In this document: in pieces, positions 34,343-43,120 of the stretch
Position numbering within the stretch: position 1 is the stretch's first letter
How the letters are laid out: every line of letters starts with the position of its first letter
Assembly: GCF_014062315.1 (NCBI RefSeq)
Contig: NZ_JACGLT010000006.1
Location: 62,001 to 126,000 of the forward strand
Direction: 5' to 3'
From: Gelidibacter maritimus
GTDB taxonomy: Bacteria > Bacteroidota > Bacteroidia > Flavobacteriales > Flavobacteriaceae
DNA length: 64,000 nt
Position numbers and translations under genes: made by a program
Notes under the pieces: model-generated
Database searches by the model: none
Seen by the model: the letters and a program-made list of their open reading frames with translations, nothing else
What the model was told of the DNA's origin: nothing

Positions 34343-35953
34343 ATGCCAACGCGTTACATTCCGTTTAGAGACACCAACTACTTTTCGAACCTAATTTCAG
34401 ATTATCTCGATGAAAAAGAAAGTCTCAAAGCATTTTATAATCGCTTTCCAAAACTTGAAAACTTTGAAGAGCAGATTGAAGAGAAACAGATAAATTATAA
34501 TAAAAATAAAAGAGCAGATTTAGTTAAGGCGCTCATGCTGCAATATGAAGGCTTGAGTATTTCCTCCATGACGCTGACTAATATTGATCTTTTAAAACAC
34601 GGTACTACCTTTACGGTCACTACAGGGCATCAACTGAATTTGTTTACCGGACCTCTATATTTTTTCTACAAAATTGTCTCGACTATTAACCTTTGTAAGG
34701 AACTGAAAGCTGCCTATCCTAATTTTAATTTTGTACCAATCTTTTGGATGGCGACGGAGGACCACGATTTTGAGGAAATCAATTTTTTTAATTTTAAGGG
34801 GAAAAAGGTAAAATGGGACAGGAAGGCTTCGGGAGCTGTAGGAGAATTGGATTTAGATGGGTTGGATCATGTGTATGAGGTGTTTGCTGCACAATTGGAC
34901 AAAAGTCAAAACGCAAAATCCTTAAAAAGATTATTTCAACAAGCTTATTTGGAGCATGAAACCTTGACTGAAGCAACCCGGTTTTTAGTCAATAAACTAT
35001 TTTCTGTGTATGGTCTGGTTATTTTGGATGGGAGCGATCCCATCTTGAAAAAAATGTATGAGCCCTATATTACTGAAGAGTTAATTCAGCAAACAGCTTA
35101 TGAAAAAGTGACCAAAACAAATGAGGAGATCAATAAATTGCCTTCAAATTATAAAATACAGGTTAATCCAAGAGAAATTAACTTGTTCTATCTCAATAAA
35201 GATATCCGAGAACGCATTTTGGAAACCGATGGTGTATTTGGAGTCTTGGATACCGATATCCGATGGACTAAAGACGAATTATTGGCCGAGGTAAATGCGC
35301 ATCCAGAACGATTTAGTCCGAATGTAATATTGCGCCCCATGTACCAAGAGATTATTTTACCTAACCTTTGCTATATCGGCGGCGGTGGGGAATTGGCGTA
35401 TTGGTTACAATTGAAATCTAATTTTGAAGCGCAAGACGTGACTTTCCCAATATTATTGCTTCGGAATTCTGTACTGCTCATCACTGAAAAACAAACGGAC
35501 AAACTTAATAAATTGAATATTCCGGTAACGGATTTATTTTTAAATCAAAATGATTTGATGACCAAGGTGACCAAATCCATTTCTGATATCAATATTGATT
35601 TCACGCCACAGAAAGAACAACTGCAAAAGCAATTTGAATATTTATATCAATTAGCGGGGCAGACGGATAAGTCATTTATAGGTGCCGTTGCGGCACAAGA
35701 AGTCAAACAGATCAAAGGTCTCGAAAATCTTGAGCAGCGTTTATTAAAAGCCCAAAAACGAAAAATGGAAGATGTTTTGGAACGCGTTAAAATAATCCAA
35801 GATGAACTGTTTCCGAGACAAAGTTTGCAAGAGCGCTATCTCAATATTTCAGAATTTTATTTGGAATACGGCGAAGACGTCATTCAGAATTTAATTGAAA
35901 ACTTAGAGCCATTAAAGGCTGAGTTCTTAATCTTGGATATTTCAAATCAATAA
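34343..35953 (+). CDS. bshC: Bacillithiol biosynthesis cysteine-adding enzyme BshC
   Basis: Cytosolic 536-residue putative cysteine ligase of the last step of bacillithiol synthesis (Cys onto glucosaminyl-malate). Family features are the N-terminal IPFRDTNYFSNLISDYL, the TTGHQLNLFTGPLYFFYKI block, FVPIFWMATEDHDFEEINFF and the CYIGGGGELAYWLQLK segment. The C-terminus has a long coiled coil (about 425-500) typical of BshC. bshA and bshB are not in the window. A sequence TATCTTTA about 25 nt upstream is a near match to the -7 element. It ends 11 bp before the decarboxylase ATG, so the pair is probably an operon. Confidence 0.94.
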   Translation: MPTRYIPFRDTNYFSNLISDYLDEKESLKAFYNRFPKLENFEEQIEEKQINYNKNKRADLVKALMLQYEGLSISSMTLTNIDLLKHGTTFTVTTGHQLNLFTGPLYFFYKIVSTINLCKELKAAYPNFNFVPIFWMATEDHDFEEINFFNFKGKKVKWDRKASGAVGELDLDGLDHVYEVFAAQLDKSQNAKSLKRLFQQAYLEHETLTEATRFLVNKLFSVYGLVILDGSDPILKKMYEPYITEELIQQTAYEKVTKTNEEINKLPSNYKIQVNPREINLFYLNKDIRERILETDGVFGVLDTDIRWTKDELLAEVNAHPERFSPNVILRPMYQEIILPNLCYIGGGGELAYWLQLKSNFEAQDVTFPILLLRNSVLLITEKQTDKLNKLNIPVTDLFLNQNDLMTKVTKSISDINIDFTPQKEQLQKQFEYLYQLAGQTDKSFIGAVAAQEVKQIKGLENLEQRLLKAQKRKMEDVLERVKIIQDELFPRQSLQERYLNISEFYLEYGEDVIQNLIENLEPLKAEFLILDISNQ

Positions 35954-35964
35954 ATTTGGGAGCA

Positions 35965-37344
35965 ATGAAAAGTATGCACAAAATTGATTTGAATTTAATT
36001 GAGATGACCTTGGATATCATGAAATATGCTATTGGGCGTATTTCGGCGACAGAGCATCCCATTGGAAAACCCAAGAAAAAGGAAGAACTCAAAAGTCTGG
36101 TAGGCGAAACCATTACTGCCAAAGGGATTGGTGGCGAATATGCCTTTAATTTATGGAAAGACCATTTGGCAAAAGCGAATGTACCAGTTGACCATCCTCG
36201 AAATCTTGCTTTTGTGCCAGCTTCACCTACCAAGGCAGCCATTATGTTTGATTTGGTTACTTCTGCGTCCAGCATTCATGGAGCCTATTGGATGGAAGGT
36301 GCGGGCGGTATTTTTTGCGAAAATGAAGCTATGAAATGGATTGTGTCACTCACAGGTATGCCAGAAGGTGCTTTCGGTGTGTTTACGAGTGGCGGTACTG
36401 CAGCCAATTTATCGGCCATTGTAACAGCAAGAGAACATTGGCGTGAACGTCCTGAATTCCAAAAAGAAAAGGGATTGATCATTACCTCCATTGGTGCACA
36501 TTCATCAATCAAGGCCATGGCGAAAGTAGCCGATGTAGATATTCTTTTGGTGGATTCTGAAGAACGATTGACAGGCGAGGATTTAAAGCTAAAGATTCAA
36601 AATTTGACCGCTCATGAACGAAAAAGATTATTTGCAGTCGTTGCCACAGCAGGCACAACTAATGCCGGAATCATAGATGACTTGGATGATATTGCGAGCG
36701 TCTGCCAACAGGAAAACTTATGGTTTCATGTGGATGCCGCCTACGGTGGTGGCGCTTTGGTAGCAGATTCGGTTCGGCACTTATTTAATGGAATAGAAAA
36801 GGCCGATAGCGTGACCATTGATCCACATAAATGGATGTTTTCACCCTACGATTGTGGTGCCGTAATTTATAAAGACCCAGAACTGGCAAAAAATGCACAT
36901 TCGCAACAAGGTTCTTATTTGGATATATTTAAGGATGAAGGCGCTCACGGTTTTAATCCCACCGATTATCAAATCCAGTTGACCCGTCGTGTACGAGGCT
37001 TGCCGTTATGGTTTTCATTGGCAACACACGGAACAGATCGGTATAGGGAAGCAGTGGAACGTGGCATAGAATTGGCCCAGATTGCCGGTAGAATGATTGA
37101 AGCACATCCTAATCTGGAATTGGTACGAGAACCAAGTTTATCATGTGTACTTTACCGAAGAAAAGGATGGCAACCTGACGATTATACTGAATGGACTTAT
37201 GAGAACCATCGTAAAGGCTTTGCATTGGTCACACCTACCAAATGGAAAAATGGCGACCATTTTGAAACCGTATCACGTTTTTGTTTCATCAATCCGGACA
37301 CTACGGAAAGGGATATTGAGATGATTTTGGAATCGATGGAGTAG
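35965..37344 (+). CDS. PLP-dependent group II decarboxylase
   Basis: Fold-type I PLP enzyme of 459 residues, in the family of aromatic amino acid, glutamate and diaminobutyrate decarboxylases. The ATG at 35965 is used; a TTG three codons earlier is in frame but less likely. Landmarks are TSGGTAANLSAIVTARE (phosphate binding), ATAGTTNAGIIDD, the PLP-stacking and Asp region FHVDAAYGGGALVAD and the Schiff-base Lys289 in TIDPHKWMFSP. The substrate cannot be read with confidence. It lies 11 bp after bshC, a pairing that suggests co-expression. Confidence 0.9.
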   Translation: MKSMHKIDLNLIEMTLDIMKYAIGRISATEHPIGKPKKKEELKSLVGETITAKGIGGEYAFNLWKDHLAKANVPVDHPRNLAFVPASPTKAAIMFDLVTSASSIHGAYWMEGAGGIFCENEAMKWIVSLTGMPEGAFGVFTSGGTAANLSAIVTAREHWRERPEFQKEKGLIITSIGAHSSIKAMAKVADVDILLVDSEERLTGEDLKLKIQNLTAHERKRLFAVVATAGTTNAGIIDDLDDIASVCQQENLWFHVDAAYGGGALVADSVRHLFNGIEKADSVTIDPHKWMFSPYDCGAVIYKDPELAKNAHSQQGSYLDIFKDEGAHGFNPTDYQIQLTRRVRGLPLWFSLATHGTDRYREAVERGIELAQIAGRMIEAHPNLELVREPSLSCVLYRRKGWQPDDYTEWTYENHRKGFALVTPTKWKNGDHFETVSRFCFINPDTTERDIEMILESME

Positions 37345-37820
37345 AGGTGCTAGTTCCTCATAAGTGAAATTACTAAGTGTATCTTACTTAGCAGAATATC
37401 TTTATTTCCAATAGGAAGATTTCATATACAGAAGCTTTCTTTGACTAAAAAAGAAATTCCCTATGCTCTCAACAAAGACATGTCCGTCTGTTTCCTGAAG
37501 TTGGGGCCCGAAATTCTTGATATGCTCTCATTGAGTTAATCCAATGTACTTTGGACAATTATAACGCTTTTGAGTATTTGTTAGTTCTTATGTATATGTA
37601 TCGAACTCCATTACAAACATCTGTTTGTGAGAGAGTTTGTCGAAAATATCCGTAGTTTACCTATAATAAAGTGCGTTGTGTAATAAAGTGCGTTTCTTTA
37701 TAGAGAAAAGTAGACAATTCGTCTCTTGAATAAATTCATAAATACTTTATTTATTTTTGAATAAGGTATAGTCGATACGACTAAACTCAAGTTCTAAAAT
37801 CCTACTTATTCCTAACTATT
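37345..37820. other. 476-bp intergenic stretch before the T9SS oxidase gene
   Basis: No gene was found. A 17-bp near-perfect direct repeat TAATAAAGTGCGTTGTG / TAATAAAGTGCGTTTCT lies at 37664-37697, about 125 bp upstream of the oxidase ATG, and could be a regulator-binding site or a simple duplication. No terminator for the decarboxylase gene is obvious. Confidence 0.5.
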
Positions 37821-40800
37821 ATGATACGCTTAAAATTTTTCACGCTTTCCATATTCCTGCTTTTTATAGGAATTAAGGGTTATTCTCAATCATCACACGA
37901 TCCAAGCCTTCCTCAAGACGGAGGTCAATGGGGAGGTGTCATTGAATTTGACTTGGTTCCTGTTGCTGTAGCAAACTTGCCAGATGGAAGATTGGTAACG
38001 TGGTCTTCCAAATATCATGACGATTTTGATATGAATGATGGGTATACGTTCACCCAAATATTTGATCCGATGGGTAATGAGGGTTTAGGATCTGTCTTAC
38101 CAAGAACGGTAACTGAAACATTTCACGATATGTTCTGTCCTGGGATTAACAACCTATCCGATGGACGATTATTGGTCACCGGCGGAAGTTCTGATGAAAA
38201 AACCAGTATATATGATCCAAAAACAGGGGTATGGACAGCTGATGTAGATATGAATATACCTAGAGGATACCAAGGTGCAGTGACTTTAGCGGATGGTTCG
38301 GCATTTACTATTGGTGGTTCATGGAATGAAGGTGTTATAGGAGGTAGAGATGGGGAAATTTGGATAGAAGGAGAAGGATGGAAACACCTGCCTGGATTGC
38401 CGGGAGATATACTTTGGAATGCTACTGATTCAATTGGAGATCCTGAAGGTGAGTATCGATTAGATAACCATGCGTGGATGTTTGCTGCCCCTAATGGAAA
38501 AATATTACACGCTGGGCCTGGAGAGACCATGCACTGGATTGATGTAGATGGAGCGGGTTCTTATCAAGAAATTGGTCAAAGAGCGCAAGACTCCATGTCA
38601 ATGAATGGTGGCGCCGCCATGTTTGATATAGGTAGAATTTTAAAAGTAGGCGGTAGTGCGTCATACTCGTCCAATACCGTACCAAATCCAAATGCCTATG
38701 TCATAGATCTTGATCCAACAGGTTCTACTGATATTGTGACCGTAACTGCCACGGCTAATCCTATGGAACACGCCAGGATATATGTGAGTAGCGTCGTGCT
38801 CCCAAATGGAGAAGTGTTGATTATGGGAGGTCTGGATCATGCGGAGGTTTTTAAGGACGATGTGGCTTATTTATCTGCAGAGATGTTTAATCCTGATACA
38901 AATTCATTTCGCACTTTAACCAGTATGCAAGTACCAAGAACCTACCATAGTGCTGCCATTTTATTAAAAGATGGACGAGTCTTTATGGGTGGGGGTGGAC
39001 TTTGTGGTGTAAATTGTGCAGAAAACCATACAGATGCTGAAATATATAGTCCGCCTTATTTGTTTAATAGCAATGGCGAGTTGGCAGAACGTCCAACTTT
39101 AGATGCTCCAGATAAGGCATTTTACGAAGGGTCTTTAATGGTAATGGCTAGTTCAGGCATTCAAGAATTTTCTTTTTTAAGAATGTCCTCAGCCACCCAC
39201 AGTGTCAATAATGAACAACGTCGGGTGCCTGTAACCTATTCAGATAATAATGATGGTAGTTACAGTTTAAATGTGCCCGAAGCCAACCTTATGCCTCCAG
39301 GCTACTATATGTTATTTGCAATAGATGCCGATGGGGTGCCAAGTATTGCTGAAGTGATTATGGTAGGCGCCCCGGATTCAAGACTTAACGGAAACAATTT
39401 ATTAGTTGAATTTGATTTTTTTGAAGGAACGGGATCTCTAATAAGGGATACATCTGGGAACAGCAATCATGGAGAAATTATTGAACATGACGATGATGGT
39501 CATCCAGTCAATCCGCCAAGTCATTTTTGGAGTGCAGATGGTTTATCTGGAAATGCACTCGAAATGGATGGGATGGAATTTAGAAGTAACTCAATTGTTG
39601 ATATTCCGACTTCTTCTACTATAGGAGCAGCCTTAACAGACCAAGTTACGGTCATGGCTTGGGTAAATAGGAATGTGGATAGCAGGTTGCCAGACGGTAA
39701 AATTCCTAATGTGGCTGTTTTTACACATCTGGGTGAACTAAGCTCTGGATATTCGTCATTTTTCCTTGGGTATCACGCAGATGCCTATAAATTAGAGTTT
39801 TTTACTGAAGGTGGTTCAGCCGTTATCTATCGTGATGAACCAGAGCATGAGAGATATACGCCTGGAGTTTGGGAACATCTTGTTGGAACCTATGATGGAA
39901 CTACAGCCACGCTATATGTGAATGGTGAAGTAGTAGATAGCGTAGGGGTTACAGGAAATCTTATAATTAATACTACAGAATCTCTAAAAAGTGCATTCAC
40001 CTTATCTGGTTTTTATGAACTGCGTGACAATCCTGGAGGAACAGCGGGGAACAGCAGTGGCATAAGCGATGAACTCGACGGCCGCATGGACAAGTTTAAA
40101 TTATATAATATTGCACTTACCCATGATGAAATCCAAGCTATTTATAATGAAGAATATGAGGTCGTTGTGGAACCGGATCCTTGTGATGATTATTATTTGG
40201 TGTATGAAATAGGTGAAAATTCCGGTAGTGGCTCCAAAGAAATTTCCATTCGTGAAGGCGATAGTATCAGATTGACCCTTAATGATGAAAACGTGCAGTA
40301 TATTGTGAGAAACCCTGATGGGGTCGAAATACCGGATGGAATTATAGAAAACATCATGGAATCTGGTGAATATACTATAACCACTATATTGAATGAAACA
40401 GCGGCTGCCACAAGTGTGGTTGCCATCGGAGCCTGTAGTGAACACACAGGTTGGGGTGAAAATATTGCTGATAAAGCTGTTGATGGAAGTCCTAATACCT
40501 ATTGGCACACGGAATGGGGGAAAGATAATGAACCGGCTGACTTCCCTCATTGGATAGATTTAGATTTAGGTGTAGAAAAAGGAGTAGTAGGTCTTGAGTA
40601 CTTACCTCGACCAGATGATATAACTGATGCAAATAGAAAAAATGGTAACATTGCTGATTTCGCTATATATGTAAGTGATTCAGTTGATGATTGGGTGAGT
40701 GAGGACTATTTAGATTGGGGTGTTCCTATCCACTCTGGAACATGGAATGATATATATGAATGGAAAATAGAAGCATTTCCTGAAATACGTGGTAGATACT

Positions 40801-42524
40801 TGCGCTTAGTGTCACACAGAGAAGTAAGAAATACTCAAGCATTTGCCAATGCAGCGGAAATTAGAGTGATAGTGACTACAGAATGCGTTCAAACCATAGA
40901 AATTAATGTGGTGACTCCAAAAACCTTTGTTTTTAACGACACTTGGTCTTCTAATGGAGATCCAAGTGTTAAAGCCACTGAATCCAGTGAGTTTGATGAT
41001 ATCGTTATTGAAAGTGGTGTGGCTGAAATTTTGAAGAGTACCTCGGCTCGAAATATTACAGTTCAACCTGGAGCGGCCCTTACCGTAAATCCAAATACTG
41101 CAGTTAATTTATCGGTTAGAAATACCCTCACTCTAAATTCAAACTCGACGTCTTATGCAAGTTTGATTGAAACTGGATATTTAACCGGGACTGTTATTTA
41201 TAATCGTTATGTGAATAAGATGGGAAATAATACATCAGGTGGCGGTAATGATCTTATTTCGCCTCCTGTAGCTCGGAATTTTAATAAAGATTTTGTAACT
41301 GCAAATGATGGTGTATTGGCAGCGCATCCAGCTAATAACGGCATCTTTGCCTTTGCGCCGTATAATCGGGACACTGGAAAATATGAGAATTTCAACATAG
41401 GTACTGATAGTTTGGGAAGTTTTGCAACGGTTCCAGGTGTTGGATACAGAGTTGCAACAGTCGATGGGGGAACCCTAACTTTTAGAGGAACGACGACTAA
41501 GAATGTTGTAAGTGTTCCAATTACTGAAGGTACTGAAAGTTCTTGGAACCTTATCGGGAATCCTTATCCTTCTTATCTTGATTTTACAGAGTTTCTCTTA
41601 GCTAATCAGGATCAGTTTGATGCCAATGGTTATCAAGCCATTTACGGTTATACGGGTGAATCTAATAGTTGGGATATCTGGAACTCAGCTACAGGCGGAT
41701 CACTGATTGCTCCTGGGCAAGGTTTCTTCGTAAAGTCCAGATCAGGTGGTGGTACGGTTCAGTTTACACCTGATATGAGGCGGCCAGGTAATTCAGATGA
41801 TTTCATTCCAAATAGACCCGGTAGTTCATCTAAAGTCTTAAGTAGGTTGAAATTAAGTAGAGCTTCCAATGCGGTTTCCACCAGCGTGTATTTTATTGAA
41901 GGCACAACCAAAGGCTTGGATCCTGGTTATGATGCGGCGGCTTACGGTGCCACGTCAGTTGATCTTTCGATCTTTACCAATTTATTGGAAGAGAATAATG
42001 GATTGGACATTGCCATTCAGTCTTTGCCTTATGAAGACTTCAACAACGTGATTGTTCCTTTGGGAATCAAAGCAAAAGCTGGAGCTGAATTGAGCATCAG
42101 CCTGGATGAGGTTTCAACACTGCCATCAAACATCAATGTCTATTTGGAAGACACTCAAAACAATACGCTGACATTTTTAAATGATGATGACTATACGTTT
42201 ACACTTAGTTCAGATTTGAATGGCACAGGACGTTTCAATGTGCATTATGCGTCGAGAACGCTATCCATTGGCGATTTGGATGTGAACGACAATTTGCGCA
42301 TCTACACAACAGCATCACCTAAAACCTTATTTATTACAGGACAGTTGACCGGTGCCACAACCGCTCAGCTCTATGATATCCAGGGGCGTTTGGTATTGAG
42401 CAAAGCACTCAATCCAAATATTATAGAAAACACTATGGATATCTCAACTTTTGGTACTGGTATTTATGTGATAAAACTTAATAATGACCATCAAAATAAA
42501 ACTCAAAAGCTTGTCATTAAATAG
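37821..42524 (+). CDS. Galactose oxidase-type copper radical oxidase with LamG, F5/8C and T9SS sorting domains
   Basis: Secreted protein of 1567 residues. The signal peptide ends near residue 22 (IGIKGYSQ). The Kelch-type seven-blade domain and early-set domain (about 25-517) retain the galactose oxidase active site: Cys106 (HDMFCPG) and Tyr150 (RGYQ) for the thioether cofactor, Trp168 (GGSW), Tyr375-His376 (RTYHSA) and His460 (SATHSVN) as copper ligands. A LamG-like lectin domain follows (about 527-775), a short Ig-like segment (787-860), an F5/8C (discoidin) domain (862-1018), a long beta-rich region and a type A T9SS sorting domain (about 1490-1567, ending KTQKLVIK). It probably oxidises primary alcohols or sugars at the surface, giving H2O2. 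The exact substrate is unknown. Confidence 0.93.
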   Translation: MIRLKFFTLSIFLLFIGIKGYSQSSHDPSLPQDGGQWGGVIEFDLVPVAVANLPDGRLVTWSSKYHDDFDMNDGYTFTQIFDPMGNEGLGSVLPRTVTETFHDMFCPGINNLSDGRLLVTGGSSDEKTSIYDPKTGVWTADVDMNIPRGYQGAVTLADGSAFTIGGSWNEGVIGGRDGEIWIEGEGWKHLPGLPGDILWNATDSIGDPEGEYRLDNHAWMFAAPNGKILHAGPGETMHWIDVDGAGSYQEIGQRAQDSMSMNGGAAMFDIGRILKVGGSASYSSNTVPNPNAYVIDLDPTGSTDIVTVTATANPMEHARIYVSSVVLPNGEVLIMGGLDHAEVFKDDVAYLSAEMFNPDTNSFRTLTSMQVPRTYHSAAILLKDGRVFMGGGGLCGVNCAENHTDAEIYSPPYLFNSNGELAERPTLDAPDKAFYEGSLMVMASSGIQEFSFLRMSSATHSVNNEQRRVPVTYSDNNDGSYSLNVPEANLMPPGYYMLFAIDADGVPSIAEVIMVGAPDSRLNGNNLLVEFDFFEGTGSLIRDTSGNSNHGEIIEHDDDGHPVNPPSHFWSADGLSGNALEMDGMEFRSNSIVDIPTSSTIGAALTDQVTVMAWVNRNVDSRLPDGKIPNVAVFTHLGELSSGYSSFFLGYHADAYKLEFFTEGGSAVIYRDEPEHERYTPGVWEHLVGTYDGTTATLYVNGEVVDSVGVTGNLIINTTESLKSAFTLSGFYELRDNPGGTAGNSSGISDELDGRMDKFKLYNIALTHDEIQAIYNEEYEVVVEPDPCDDYYLVYEIGENSGSGSKEISIREGDSIRLTLNDENVQYIVRNPDGVEIPDGIIENIMESGEYTITTILNETAAATSVVAIGACSEHTGWGENIADKAVDGSPNTYWHTEWGKDNEPADFPHWIDLDLGVEKGVVGLEYLPRPDDITDANRKNGNIADFAIYVSDSVDDWVSEDYLDWGVPIHSGTWNDIYEWKIEAFPEIRGRYLRLVSHREVRNTQAFANAAEIRVIVTTECVQTIEINVVTPKTFVFNDTWSSNGDPSVKATESSEFDDIVIESGVAEILKSTSARNITVQPGAALTVNPNTAVNLSVRNTLTLNSNSTSYASLIETGYLTGTVIYNRYVNKMGNNTSGGGNDLISPPVARNFNKDFVTANDGVLAAHPANNGIFAFAPYNRDTGKYENFNIGTDSLGSFATVPGVGYRVATVDGGTLTFRGTTTKNVVSVPITEGTESSWNLIGNPYPSYLDFTEFLLANQDQFDANGYQAIYGYTGESNSWDIWNSATGGSLIAPGQGFFVKSRSGGGTVQFTPDMRRPGNSDDFIPNRPGSSSKVLSRLKLSRASNAVSTSVYFIEGTTKGLDPGYDAAAYGATSVDLSIFTNLLEENNGLDIAIQSLPYEDFNNVIVPLGIKAKAGAELSISLDEVSTLPSNINVYLEDTQNNTLTFLNDDDYTFTLSSDLNGTGRFNVHYASRTLSIGDLDVNDNLRIYTTASPKTLFITGQLTGATTAQLYDIQGRLVLSKALNPNIIENTMDISTFGTGIYVIKLNNDHQNKTQKLVIK

Positions 42525-42568
42525 GGCAAAATGATTGGCAAATGCCAATCGAATAGTACAAACTATTA

Positions 42569-42604
42569 AAGCTGAACAACACCCTCGTTGTTCGGCTTTT
42601 TTTA
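42569..42604 (+). terminator. Rho-independent terminator after the oxidase gene
   Basis: Stem AAGCTGAACAAC/GTTGTTCGGCTT (one G.T pair) with a short loop ACCCTC, ending in a T7 run. It lies about 45 bp after the stop codon. Confidence 0.9.
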
Positions 42605-42746
42605 TTGGATATATTATTTACGATTGGAGTGAAAAGGATTACGCCTATGTGAAGCATTTTGCGTATTTACAATCGACAACTATGTTGTGCGAAACTGAAA
42701 GTTTCCTTTCGTATAAAACCTTCAGGTTCGATCTTTTGTATAAATC

Positions 42747-42864
42747 ATGAACCTCGAAACCCGTCCAAGCGACAAGGGCGGGCAAGTCCACGAGATATGA
42801 ATAAGGAATTATCTTTTCGATCGAGGCAAGCCTCGGGGAATTAAAACCCACTGGTGGGAATAAT
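42747..42864 (+). repeat. Dispersed ~115-bp repeat, copy 2 (best preserved)
   Basis: Contains two tight palindromes, CGAGGC-AA-GCCTCG and CCCAC-TG-GTGGG. The minus strand is open and reads VGFNSPRLASIEKIIPYSYL followed by VDLPALVAWTGFEV. Copies 1 (12073) and 3 (51999) match it at about 76% and 65% over a 75-bp core with no gaps. It looks like a family member that decays with age; whether the source was a coding sequence or a structured mobile repeat cannot be told from three copies. Confidence 0.65.
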
Positions 42865-43120
42865 CAAACTTCAATATGATTTTGGGATTATAAAAATGAT
42901 AAATACGCAACAGGTATTATATAAATCTCTCTGGTAGCCTAATATGAAACGATGAAAATTTTCTTGAACTTAAATAGTTTGTCGAGAAGATTGGTAGTAT
43001 ATCTTAAAAAATCGGTCATCGTAGAATTATGTTTTTAATTTGCAGACAGTTGACCGTTGAATTTGATTAAAAAATCAAATGTTCAAACAGTCTCAGCTCC
43101 AAACTTTATCTCTTAATATT

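Larger units (their letters stand above)
42525..43120. other. 596-bp intergenic region between the two T9SS cargo genes
   Basis: Contains the terminator of the oxidase gene (42569-42604) and copy 2 of the dispersed 115-bp repeat (42747-42864). Several 60-70-codon frames cross the repeat on both strands; none looks like a real gene. The last 200 bp before the next gene are A/T-rich with no clear promoter. Confidence 0.55.

Noticed and set aside
40101-40550. 149-codon antisense frame within the oxidase gene
   Set aside because: Shadow of the F5/8C and Ig-like coding sequence; composition follows the sense strand.
42535-42844. Plus-strand frames of 60-70 codons downstream of the oxidase gene
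   Set aside because: They run through the terminator and the repeat; no family similarity or start signals.
42645-42851. Open minus-strand frame of 68 codons across repeat copy 2
   Set aside because: It lies in a dispersed repeat, has no promoter, and the corresponding frame of copy 1 is interrupted by a stop. Kept as a property of the repeat, not as a gene.
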